Shown here: positions 1 through 7,124 of the stretch, one piece after another
Layout of the letters: each line of letters opens with the position of its first letter
Position numbering within the stretch: position 1 is the first letter of the stretch
Assembly: GCA_021307315.1 (NCBI GenBank)
Contig: JAJSPD010000260.1
Span: 1-12,285 of the forward strand
Direction of reading: 5' to 3'
DNA length: 12,285 nt
Origin: Bisporella sp. PMI_857
Taxonomy: Eukaryota > Ascomycota > Leotiomycetes > Helotiales > Helotiaceae
Translations under genes and position numbers: made by a program
The notes under the pieces: generated by a model
What the model saw: only the letters and a program-made list of their open reading frames with translations
Database searches by the model: none
What the model was told of the DNA's origin: nothing

Positions 1-161
1 GGTTGTGTCCACTGCAGCAGGTAAGTATATCCCTTATCCCTCAACTCAACATTTGAAAATTGAGTTTTACAGATGAATCTGCTGCTAGATTTGTGGCCCA
101 ACGCCCAGTACAAAACAAGGATGAGATGCTATTTGCATGTACAATGATGTTTGTTGTATAG
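1..161 (+). CDS. 3' end of an unidentified gene, two exons, 5' part outside window
   Basis: Exon sequence occupies 1-20 and 73-161, separated by a canonical intron. Reading from base 2, the spliced frame gives VVSTAADESAARFVAQRP, then about 17 more residues ending CTMMFVV and a TAG at 159-161. The frame is set by the splice: frame 1 stops at once (AGA TGA across the junction). The third frame is also open, to an earlier TGA, so the chosen frame is an inference from its ordinary amino-acid make-up. I do not recognise the family from this 35-residue tail. No domain, signal or membrane segment can be assigned. Transcription is plus-strand and the rest of the gene lies left of the window. Confidence 0.5.
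21..72 (+). other. Spliceosomal intron, 52 nt
   Basis: The donor is CAG|GTAAGT and the acceptor is TTTTACAG|AT, with a CTCAAC branch-site-like motif at 45-50. The length of 52 nt is typical of filamentous ascomycetes. This is the clearest splice unit in the window and shows that the DNA is eukaryotic. Confidence 0.8.
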
Positions 162-1278
162 ATTAGTAAGTCATGTGACTAGATGGCCAAATCCATGGCC
201 AAATCAATGGCTAGGTGGGGGTAGTACATATGTAACAATGCTTGTTATTAGAATTAACTGGTGCATACGTAATACATGATACATCTATGTCTCTCTAGAG
301 TTTCTACGCAGTTTACAGATCTTTTATCTTAGGACTATCCTAGGACATAACATAAGGTAAAGAACTGTTACTAGCTCGCTTAACTTTGGAAAGCTGGATA
401 GCCACCTATTTGTGTTGAACATAATGTAAGGCATCGGGTTACAACAATCAGCTACAATTATGTCAAGTTCCAAACAACATTTTATTTCTGTACCTTCAAT
501 TCGATAGCATTTTGGGTTTTGGTTTTCAGAAGCTAGGGTGCTGATTGTGTAATCCTTTTCTATCGGAGTTAAGTTAGCAAACCCTCTATTTACTCCACTT
601 TATGCCTTTTATTTTTTGGCTTCTAGCGTAGTTCCAGAACACCACCTGATAATCTTTGGACCCCTTTACCGAACAATCGAATTGTACCAAGCTCTATTTT
701 GGTGTAGAGCGGCAGGTTCACACAGTTATCCTTAGTAATAAATCCAAAACTAGTTATTATCTTCTATTAGAGACTGTTATCAGCACCAATATGCTGGATA
801 ATAAAATAACCGGGTAAGAAGCCTTGTTGTAATGGCGACGAAAGTAGCCATACACACGATCAGGTCCGTTTGTTGCCCGGGGGATAATGGTAACGGGGGG
901 GGTTGGGGTAGTGTTCGGGGTATTATAGGTGAGTTATAGATTATCCTTTTTGTATAGCAGCGGCAGTAATAATAATTCGAAATGTGAATCCAGAGTTCGA
1001 GAGACACATGTCCCTCACTCAGTCAACAAATGAGACGTGAACCGCAGCATCCTAGGTCTTCAACTGCTGATAACGAACTAGCCTTGAGGTCTTAGATTTT
1101 GGGATAGAAGCAAAGGTGGCAAACGCGACGAAGCAGAAACCTGCAATGACTTAAAATATCCAATTGGAAGGAATGGGCTGCTAAGCATGGAGATCTGCGA
1201 AACATGGCGAAGCAAAGGGGACCAAGCTTCTGAAATAATGTGATATGTGATCATACACCAATATTTAAATGGACGTGG
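162..1278. other. Intergenic, no supportable gene
   Basis: About 1.1 kb with stops in all frames. The longest open stretch (minus strand, 780-1007) begins with GTG rather than ATG and has a skewed composition, so I treat it as chance. The only structure I see is the short repeat at 183-218. Confidence 0.6.
183..218. repeat. Imperfect 12-bp tandem repeat, three copies
   Basis: ATGGCCAAATCC at 183-194 and ATGGCCAAATCA at 195-206 differ at one base. A third, diverged copy (ATGGCTAGGTGG) occupies 207-218. It lies just downstream of the partial gene's stop. No function is assigned. Confidence 0.6.
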
Positions 1279-1810
1279 CTAATATTGAAGGGTCCGAGCG
1301 GTTGATTGAAGAAACGCCTCTTGTGTCGCCACCAGGTATGTCAGCTTTTCGGGACTGATTACCACGTTCCGAACACCCCGGACCCAGGTCTGTGGCTCCA
1401 CAGCATCAAAGTTCATCAAACCTCCTGAGTTCCCCATTGAGCCCGTGCGAACGCCGCCCACAGTTTAGCGACCCGCTCACTCCCTGCCTTTGGCTCCTGC
1501 ACTGTACAGGGGTTGGAAGCTTCCACGCGAGAGAGTGATGGTACTTGTGGAGGCACGATCGACCGTCCGTTTAGGTGGACGACCACTCAGAATTGACCAA
1601 AAACTTTTGCGGCCCCAGTTGAAAGGACGCGCGGACTAATCTGGAACTGATCCAGCATATAACTGCTGGAGTAATAATATCAGTAGCTATATTAATTTTC
1701 AGCGACGGAAGTGGGTATTCCCCGACCAATTTACCCAATTGGGCTACGCCTTCTCTAGAAATTCTGCCGCCGTAGTCAGTAACATACAAAGCTATTCTTA
1801 CTAAATTCGA
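1279..1810 (-). pseudogene. Remnant of an unidentified protein-coding gene, probably spliced, with broken frames
   Basis: Three consecutive minus-strand frames are open and protein-like. The first (1810-1571) contains VTDYGGRISREGVAQLGKLV. The second runs from about 1660 to 1481, contains VPPQVPSLSRVEASNP, and is interrupted by a TGA at 1589-1587. The third (1424-1279) contains LMNFDAVEPQTWVRGV and ends AFLQSTARTLQY at a TAG. The second and third join cleanly across a predicted 56-nt intron. No good splice explains the step from the first to the second, so either a frameshift is present or one of those frames is spurious. No usable ATG was found upstream. I do not recognise the family. The internal TGA could come from CGA by one C-to-T change. 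It may instead be a functional gene with introns I have not resolved. Confidence 0.4.
1425..1480 (-). other. Predicted intron (56 nt) within the 1279-1810 remnant
   Basis: On the minus strand the donor is GTGAGC at 1480-1475, followed by a GCTAAAC branch-like motif about 10 nt further on and a CTCAG acceptor ending at 1425. Removing it joins GGG A to GA GGT TTG, carrying the middle frame into the final frame with no stop. That fit is the main argument for it. Confidence 0.5.
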
Positions 1811-1889
1811 TTATGTTCCGGACACAATGCCCAATGCATTTAATTGTGGTATAGCACGAACGCATAGGCCTGTGCGTGTAGATTGGCGA

Positions 1890-1923
1890 GCTACATGCTA
1901 CATGCTACATGCTACATGCTACA
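1890..1923. repeat. Heptanucleotide microsatellite (CTACATG)n
   Basis: Four perfect CTACATG units run from 1891 to 1918, followed by a partial CTACA to 1923. The G at 1890 matches the end of the unit. The array is uninterrupted, so length polymorphism between strains is likely. Confidence 0.9.
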
Positions 1924-2164
1924 AGTGCAATCCTGTCAACCCAGCACGTAATCGACCATTAAAATAATAACAATATCCTTCCGGTCATGAAGACACGAAA
2001 ACAGCAACTACTTGAGCCAGCGTTCACGTTCCTTGCGCGCCGGAAGCCGAAGTTTTGGCTAGTATCCTGAGAACGCCGTGGAAATCCCAATAATTGGAAG
2101 AGAAGTAAAAATGTGGCGCTTTGTGGCGATTCTTAGGCTTAGGTAAAGCTCTTGTATTAATCTC

Positions 2165-2509
2165 CTATTCTTCCCTCCCTATTTGGATTTTCCGAAGTGC
2201 GAGGAGCCTGGTTTCTTTTCGAAGCCGGCTGCTTTGGTACTTCAGTATCATTTCTCTAGTTCGGAGTCTTGATGAGCCTCTTCCGCGAATTATCATTCTC
2301 TCTCGCTTGTTGCTGCTTAGAGATGCTGATAAATTGTGGGGGGAGGTACATCCTGTAACAAACCTCTTCCTGGATATCTCGACGAGGAGTACCTCTGCTT
2401 CCTCTTGCCTCTGCCTCCACCCCACCCACTTCCTCCACTTCTCCCAGGCCTGCCTCATTAAAGCTGCCTCCGGAATTAAAATTTTGCTATTCGTGCTCGG
2501 CGATGCCAT
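2165..2509 (-). CDS. Doubtful small basic ORF, 114 aa
   Basis: An ATG at 2509-2507 opens a frame starting MASPSTNSKILIPEAALM and ending KIQIGREE at a TAG at 2167-2165. It is rich in R, K, E and S with Trp residues (WEKWRKWVGWRQRQEE), giving a strongly basic product without a recognisable domain. Much of this composition follows from the purine-rich minus strand of the polypyrimidine tract. A second minus-strand frame over the same bases is also fairly open (PPQFISISKQQQARENDN) but carries stops, and it is in phase with the frame at 2520-2789. Either may be the eroded end of one gene, or neither may be coding. Confidence 0.18.
   Translation of the reverse strand: MASPSTNSKILIPEAALMRQAWEKWRKWVGWRQRQEEAEVLLVEISRKRFVTGCTSPHNLSASLSSNKRERMIIRGRGSSRLRTREMILKYQSSRLRKETRLLALRKIQIGREE
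2394..2456 (+). repeat. Polypyrimidine tract (plus strand)
   Basis: About 60 bases with few purines, including CCTCCACCCCACCCACTTCC. It is purine-rich on the minus strand, which explains the E/R/G-rich translations there. A simple-sequence or promoter-type CT tract is possible, but no adjacent plus-strand gene supports a promoter role. Confidence 0.5.
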
Positions 2510-2519
2510 GAAGGTTGTA

Positions 2520-2789
2520 TTACCAATATGAGCGGTAACGCGCAAGAATTGCAACCTTTTTCAGCCCGGATAATCCAACAGAAGAGAGAGTAGTGGTTGA
2601 TATGCTGATTGAAGAAGTGAGGTATCTTTGAGAGCCTACGTGTTTGGGATTATCTTTATTTAATAAAGTGGGCATGCGATTGGTGGTTGGCAGATCTTCT
2701 GTAGCCGACTCCTGTGGAACAGCCTTTGGTGTCTGGTCAACTTTGGAATCTCGAGACAAAGGCTCATTGCGTGCGTAAATCCGCTTCAT
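2520..2789 (-). CDS. Doubtful small ORF, 89 aa
   Basis: An ATG at 2789-2787 (A at -3) starts MKRIYARNEPLSRDSKVDQ. The frame ends KKVAILARYRSYW at a TAA at 2522-2520. The product is hydrophilic and rich in Ser and Thr, with no membrane segment or recognisable domain. The same frame continues beyond the TAA through two more stops into the region of the 2165-2509 ORF, so it could be the intact front of a degraded gene. Each of those stops could come from CAA or CAG by one C-to-T change. I do not recognise it. Confidence 0.2.
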   Translation of the reverse strand: MKRIYARNEPLSRDSKVDQTPKAVPQESATEDLPTTNRMPTLLNKDNPKHVGSQRYLTSSISISTTTLSSVGLSGLKKVAILARYRSYW

Positions 2790-3070
2790 GTTCAAGGTTT
2801 CGATAATATACTTTCTAGAATGAGATACAAGTGAAGGTTACCATTGCAATGGTGCCAAGCCCGAAAAAACCTTTTGGGCCTGGAAAGTGCCTTACAATAG
2901 AGACCGAAACACTGCGGGTTGGCCTGTGGCAGTTGCAGAATAACTAAGTAGAACTCCTTCAAACCCATCTCTCCTATGCTGCAAGATACAAGCCAAACGC
3001 CTTGACGAATCTCAAACTATCTCATATACTCGGCTGACCCATTCTCACCATTTGCTTCGCCATCTTAATA

Positions 3071-4054
3071 TTAATTTCGATTTCCTGCTTCGCCACTCTC
3101 CATGGCTAGTTCGGTCGTCTTCACTCTCGGTCGCGGGTCATCCTTTGGTATGGAAGGCGCATTCTCCAACTCGATAAAACCGCCATGGTTAATGCCACCC
3201 GAGGAGTTAACCTGAGAGGCATTGTTGCTAACAAGTGTATTGAGTGACCATAGGTTGTTGTCAATATTGCTGCCAGAGAAGCTCTTATTCTGTACAACAG
3301 CGACCAAACGGTTTAACACAGAGAATTCCATCTTCAATTTGATGCTGTACACGGCAGTCTTGAAAGTGGTTTGAAGCCCGAAGTATCCCAGGTATTGGAT
3401 GCCGAGGAGGATGATATCTAGGACTAGGACCACAATGTTGACCAACAAAAGATGTGCCAGTAGTTGTCGCAGTGGGTTTTTTTTAATCTCGCCACCAGAG
3501 CCTAGCAATCGAATTGTCTCATATATGTAAAGCACCGAGAGAATAGACTCTTGGACGAAGAACACCGCAATCTGGACCTTGTCCCATATAGCGTAGACGC
3601 CGACAAAAGGCGTTGGGTTTGGCGAGTTCGCGCCGAATGCCAAAATCATGACAGGGATATGAAATGCGACAGCATCAAATATAATCATGTAAAGAGCCCA
3701 GCGAATTCTTCGAGCGCTCTGAACGACGAGATGTAAGCGTGAGTACAAGACAAATGACTGTCCAGTCACCATGGCTATCCAACCTAAACCAACCAGGGTA
3801 CATGGCAGCCAATACGTGGAAGTAAGAGCAAAGAATTTGAGTATAAAGCCGACTGCATGTGGCCCAATGCCCCAAGTCGCGACAATAAAACTCCAAAAGT
3901 ATAGTCCCGCTCGCCGTTTGAAAGTGGCAAAGATAATGACATTGAGTTCGATAATGTTGTACAGTGATATTGCCAAAAACGCTACCATCGCCATAAGAAT
4001 TGGCATGGATGCATTCATAGCACCTGTGAGACCTTGATCCTGTTCGTTGGCCAT
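3071..4054 (-). CDS. Multi-pass membrane protein, fungal DUF7703-type, 327 aa
   Basis: A single uninterrupted frame. I place the start at the ATG at 4054-4052: the 24 codons upstream are open but begin at TTG and contain no ATG, and this ATG has A at -3 and G at +4. About seven hydrophobic segments are visible, near residues 17-44, 51-76, 81-106, 119-141, 153-180, 198-224 and 230-254. Conserved-looking blocks are IELNVIIFATFKRRAGLYFW (35-54), ATWGIGPHAVGF (59-70), VQESILSVLYIYETIRLL (167-184) and KMEFSVLNRLV (241-251). The last ~75 residues form a polar tail rich in Asn, Ser and Pro. The order of segments and the NVIIF, FKRR and ESILSVLYIYET motifs match what I recall of the fungus-specific DUF7703 integral-membrane family, whose function is unknown to me. 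It is probably at the plasma or an internal membrane (inference). No stops, frameshifts or RIP-like damage are seen. No intron is needed. Confidence 0.85.
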   Translation of the reverse strand: MANEQDQGLTGAMNASMPILMAMVAFLAISLYNIIELNVIIFATFKRRAGLYFWSFIVATWGIGPHAVGFILKFFALTSTYWLPCTLVGLGWIAMVTGQSFVLYSRLHLVVQSARRIRWALYMIIFDAVAFHIPVMILAFGANSPNPTPFVGVYAIWDKVQIAVFFVQESILSVLYIYETIRLLGSGGEIKKNPLRQLLAHLLLVNIVVLVLDIILLGIQYLGYFGLQTTFKTAVYSIKLKMEFSVLNRLVAVVQNKSFSGSNIDNNLWSLNTLVSNNASQVNSSGGINHGGFIELENAPSIPKDDPRPRVKTTELAMESGEAGNRN

Positions 4055-4140
4055 AATGTACACTCCTCGGCAGTAAAAAGAGAAATTATTAATCCAGTAG
4101 ACGAGGAAACAAATTGCTGTGATCAACGACTGCTGGCATG
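4055..4140 (-). promoter_or_regulatory. Likely 5' leader and promoter-proximal region of the DUF7703-type gene
   Basis: On the coding strand a pyrimidine-rich run (TTTCTCTTTTTACTGCC) ends about 15 nt before the ATG, as is common upstream of fungal transcription starts. No clear TATA box is placed. The assignment rests on position and composition only. Confidence 0.3.
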
Positions 4141-4858
4141 AGGTATATTAACAACTAACATAGAATGGAGGATATTTGTTGAAGAGCAGTCGTCCCATTG
4201 TGTCGGGCGGGCAGAAGACATGCCCATGAAGCCTAAGGCTGAAAGCGTATAAGCTAAATTCACGTTTCAGCCACAACAACGCCAACTTCCCGGGCTCCCC
4301 GCATAGCAATGACATTTCTGTTTCCCATTCCTACAATAAAACCAACGAGGGTTCGGATTGGGGCAATCGGCCAATGTAATGGCAGACCCTCAGTCGGCTC
4401 CGTTAGTGGTTCTGCGACCTGGGTATTGTCCGCAAAAGAATGGTTCGCTAGTGGCCACAATCACCGTGGTAGTAGCGCTTGTCTTGTAATTAATTTATAG
4501 AGCAAATTATTATTATGTTGGGTCTAGAGGCCTAGGGGGTCAAGAATTCTCTGGGCTGATTGAGACTCGATTGCGGATAGCAAGCACCTCAGTTGGTGTT
4601 ACGACTGTGGCCTGAGGCGGGGAGATGTTCCAGAGCAAAGTGGCTCATACAGTACGATGGGCATCCACCACATTTGGAAAAGCTAGCTTTAGAAACAGAA
4701 AATAGTCAGGTCATATCGAAAGATTTACAAAGCGTTCTACAGAATAACTATACTGAGTTGCGTATATGATGGTAATGAAAGGCTGCACAAATAGCTGCTG
4801 GTAAAAAAACTCTTCTAACTGCTATTCTGCTGTCAAGTCGCGGGGCGGTTTCGAAGCA

Positions 4859-4888
4859 CCACAGCACGCAGTACCACAACACGCAGTA
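4859..4888. repeat. 15-bp tandem duplication
   Basis: CCACAGCACGCAGTA at 4859-4873 is followed directly by CCACAACACGCAGTA, one mismatch (G to A). Confidence 0.75.
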
Positions 4889-4935
4889 ACAACGACTCGC
4901 ACACGCTTCAGGTTACCTATAACCGTATCACAGGA

Positions 4936-4962
4936 CCCTGATGTTACACGTGCGTAACAGGG
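4936..4962. repeat. Inverted repeat around a CACGTG E-box
   Basis: CCCTG (4936-4940) plus TTAC (4944-4947) pairs with GTAACAGGG (4954-4962), leaving ATG as a bulge. CACGTG lies at 4947-4952 in the loop. A second site, ATCACGTG at 5026-5033, fits the RTCACRTG consensus bound by Cbf1-type bHLH proteins. Confidence 0.45.
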
Positions 4963-5198
4963 CACATGCGGTTTTAGGCCCGAGCCTCGGTAAGTTCGCT
5001 TTTACATAGGGAACTAATAGAATTCATCACGTGACGTGGTCCAGGAATTGGCTTACGTAATAGGCCAAGGAACTAACTTAGAATTCTCTTACATGCATGT
5101 CTACAACGTAGATACAGATCATACAATACAAGCACACAACAACCCGTATTCTATCGACGTGATACCTCTATCAATTATTATAATTCTGACAGGAGACT

Positions 5199-5227
5199 TT
5201 GGAGTCTTAAGAGCCCCAAGACTCCAA
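5199..5227. repeat. Perfect 10-bp inverted repeat, 9-nt loop
   Basis: TTGGAGTCTT (5199-5208) and AAGACTCCAA (5218-5227) are exact reverse complements around AAGAGCCCC. It lies just upstream of the TATA-like site of the candidate LTR. Confidence 0.75.
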
Positions 5228-5248
5228 CTAGGCCGCCACGAAGATTCT

Positions 5249-5313
5249 GTATAAGGATAGGTAGTTCTCTTATGATAGGAGCTTCGTCCTCAATTCAAAT
5301 AGTATCCTTATAC
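5249..5313. repeat. Perfect 11-bp inverted repeat flanking 43 nt
   Basis: GTATAAGGATA (5249-5259) is the exact reverse complement of TATCCTTATAC (5303-5313). The left arm includes the TATA-like site, so the arms would bracket the presumed transcription start of the candidate LTR. Confidence 0.7.
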
Positions 5314-5361
5314 TTGTTATTGCGATCTTCTTGTTATACGTGATACACCTACCCCGTACCA

Positions 5362-5924
5362 GAGTTCCACCAGCCGATAAGATATTCTATCTATAGGTCT
5401 TGGGATGTATAGACTATAACACTTAATTTAGTCGCGCACAAGCGCACAAGCGGAGAGGTTATCATAGTTATTACAATTCGCGATTTGGAGGCTAATTTCC
5501 TATAATTTCGAGAAGGCAGGATGAGCATTATATTTTGATTGGAGCAGCTTATCTTAACGAATATATGAGCGGAGAAGCCATGATGGGGTGAGTAATGGGG
5601 AATTCCTATTGGAAATATTTGAGATTCATTAACAAATCAACCCTTCAGACTCCTTCCATTAATGGCCGCAATGAGATGGCTTTGAGCTTGTTGAATCAGG
5701 AAGGCTAAAAGACAAGATATACGTGTGGCGGGCCTGACTTAGCAAGAATATCTATCAAACGTATCACCAAGAGATAGATTTGTATATGATTGGAGGATGG
5801 TGATGAACTGGCGAAATCACATGCCTGGCTGAAATCCCAGGTCGTGATAATCATGCAAAATGCTGCAGAGGATAAAGAAACCGCTGCGAATCAATCATCA
5901 GCACTCGGCTACCTGCTCTGATTA
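5362..5924. other. Intergenic, no supportable gene
   Basis: Stops occur in all frames. The only repeat seen is an 8-bp tandem, GCGCACAA twice, at 5434-5449. A GTGAGT at 5590-5595 looks like a splice donor, but no exon can be built around it. Confidence 0.5.
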
Positions 5925-6025
5925 TGGACATATATCAAGAACACACATCTCGTGAATCACCAGAGCCTCTCCTTTAACGCAACACCTTTTTTCTCTAACT
6001 ACTCCTCAAACCAACTCTCAAGAAC
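5925..6025 (+). promoter_or_regulatory. Probable promoter and 5' leader of the 6026 gene
   Basis: An A+T-rich CATATATC lies at about 5929-5936. It is followed from about 5965 by a C/T-rich leader (CCTCTCCTTT, then TTTTTTCTCTAACTACTCC), the usual pyrimidine pattern near fungal transcription starts. The start ATG has A at -3. Confidence 0.35.
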
Positions 6026-6889
6026 ATGTCCGCTACAGAAGAAACCCATGAAATAGACCCATACGCCGATTTCAACCTCAGCATGCCCCTTATAGTCGAA
6101 GACGGCGATACAAGCTTCCGCATCAAGAACACCCCCGGCGGGGAAACCAACCGCCTCCTCCTAACCGGCTACGACCGCCATCACTCGACCGCCACCCGCG
6201 GCCGCCTCTTCCACGTCGTGCACGGCACTATGAGCACTAAAAACAGTGACAATGAGCCCGCAACTCTTATCGTCTTTGAATGGCTGTTCGTACCTGGACG
6301 CCTCGGCCACCGATTCCGCGAAGTCGAGATCGACATCACGTTCTCTGCCTACGGCTGCCGCCCCGGTATAAGTCCTAGAGACGACCTGTCGGCTTTCACG
6401 CCTGAAGTCAAGAGTGTGGCTCCTGATATGCCGATTATATCTTGTGTCTCCGAGCGGGGTGTTACGATGGAAAGCAGCATGAAAGAGGCACTGAGCGTCG
6501 GATACACACCTTATGTATCATTCAGTCCCGAGAAGGCCAGAACGGTGACAGAAGTTACGGAACGTACTGACTACCGCTTTATAGCTGGCTACCCCGCGTT
6601 CGTAGAGAACACGCGGGGAGCGCCGAACTCGTTGCATTGGACACTGCGGGAGAATGCGCCGCGGGAGACGGGCACGCCGCATTGTGTGCGCACGGCTGTG
6701 TTGCTGCGGCGTCGGGACAGGGATGGTGCTGTGTTTAGTGCGAAGATAAAGACGAGTGCTAATATTTCTGTTTTGTATGATGCGGTAGACTCTCTCCGCA
6801 AGGCAGTTGGAACGATCCCGAGTGATGATCCAGTTTACTTTGATCCGAAGCCTGTAGCTGACGTGGAGCATAGTGCCGCCGTTCTTTAG
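6026..6889 (+). CDS. Conserved fungal protein of unknown function, 287 aa, possibly truncated by a nonsense codon
   Basis: The frame opens at an ATG with A at -3 and a CT-rich leader. It is soluble-looking, with no signal peptide or membrane helix. Visible blocks are FRIKNTPGGETNRLLLTG (31-48), HVVHGTM (63-69), TLIVFEWLFVPGRLGHRF (80-97), SLHWTLREN (202-210), CVRTAVLLRRRDRDG (220-234) and GTIPSDDPVYFDPK (262-275). I recall this order (an FRIKNTP block, a VHGT block, an LVFEF-type strand, a WT/S-x-x-EN block, then a DP..FDP tail) from an uncharacterised family in filamentous ascomycetes. I cannot give a function. The frame stops at TAG (6887-6889) but runs open for 51 more codons to TGA at 7043-7045, and the extra part looks conserved in style. 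The protein may therefore be shortened by a CAG-to-TAG change, or the TAG may be a splice acceptor. It converges on the dead protease gene at 7125-8087. Confidence 0.7.
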   Translation: MSATEETHEIDPYADFNLSMPLIVEDGDTSFRIKNTPGGETNRLLLTGYDRHHSTATRGRLFHVVHGTMSTKNSDNEPATLIVFEWLFVPGRLGHRFREVEIDITFSAYGCRPGISPRDDLSAFTPEVKSVAPDMPIISCVSERGVTMESSMKEALSVGYTPYVSFSPEKARTVTEVTERTDYRFIAGYPAFVENTRGAPNSLHWTLRENAPRETGTPHCVRTAVLLRRRDRDGAVFSAKIKTSANISVLYDAVDSLRKAVGTIPSDDPVYFDPKPVADVEHSAAVL

Positions 6890-7045
6890 GGGAGTGAGAA
6901 GGTTGCTAATCCGAAGAGTCTTTCCGATAAGGATAATCTGGCTCTGGTATTTGGCGAAGTCCTTATTCCGGATGATGATGCGAAGCAGAGAGCGAGCAAG
7001 TGCTCAGCCAAGAAAGAAAAAAGGAGACGAAGAGGAATGAAATGA
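6890..7045 (+). other. In-frame coding-like extension after the TAG, 51 codons
   Basis: Starting right after the TAG, the same frame reads through KVANPKSLSDKDNLALVFG, then EVLIPDDDAKQRASK and a basic run KKEKRRRRG, and stops at TGA (7043-7045). There is no ATG near its start, so it would not be translated alone. The acidic/hydrophobic part resembles the D-x-x-N-L...L C-termini I recall for this family. The KKEKRRRR patch resembles a nuclear localisation signal (inference). Confidence 0.5.
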
Positions 7046-7124
7046 CTAGATGTTATTAATGAATCCCGGAAGTATTATTTCGTAAAATATTTCTGCACGT
7101 CCGGACGAGTAGTGGTAATCAGCC

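Larger units (their letters stand above)
4141..5036. other. Gene-poor stretch with small repeats
   Basis: Between 4260 and 4500 both strands have short open frames of about 65 codons. The plus one starts with a real ATG at 4309, the minus one with TTG. Neither shows a recognisable domain and they overlap each other. The rest has frequent stops. The tandem repeat at 4859-4888 and the hairpin at 4936-4962 are listed separately. Confidence 0.5.
5037..5361 (+). mobile_element. Candidate solo LTR of a retrotransposon (325 bp)
   Basis: The segment begins TGGTCC and ends GTACCA, giving the TG...CA ends and short near-perfect terminal inverted repeat of LTRs. It contains a TATA-like GTATAAGGATA at 5249-5259, about two thirds of the way in, as expected for a U3-R-U5 order. 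The stretch TAGGCCGCCACGAAG just before the TATA box resembles what I remember of fungal copia-type LTRs (recollection, not a search). No 5-bp target duplication is visible: TGACG precedes and GAGTT follows. No gag or pol sequence follows. The boundaries are therefore tentative. The 72-codon plus frame inside it starts with GTG and is not counted as a gene. Confidence 0.4.

Noticed and set aside
780..1007. Minus-strand open frame of 75 codons
   Set aside because: It begins with GTG, not ATG, and shows no recognisable protein pattern or splice support.
2121..2531. Plus-strand open frame of 136 codons
   Set aside because: It starts with TTG, is opposite the polypyrimidine tract, and its Leu/Ser-rich content is what that tract encodes.
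2792..2968. Minus-strand 58-codon ORF with an ATG (begins MGLKEFYLVILQLP)
   Set aside because: No domain is recognised, and another minus frame over the same bases (contains LLSYSATATGQPAVF) looks equally plausible. Neither can be preferred.
4055..4126. N-terminal extension of the DUF7703-type protein by 24 residues
   Set aside because: The extension would begin at TTG and contains no ATG. The ATG at 4054 has a good start context.
4260..4500. Overlapping open frames of about 65 codons on both strands
   Set aside because: The minus one starts with TTG. The plus one has an ATG but no recognisable feature. They exclude each other and nothing decides between them.
5929..5936. CATATATC as a firm TATA box for the 6026 gene
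   Set aside because: It is about 90 bases before the ATG and a weak match. It is mentioned only as part of the promoter region.
6518..6871. Minus-strand open frames inside the 6026-6889 gene
   Set aside because: They are antisense shadows of the plus-strand gene, with Arg-rich content caused by its codon use.
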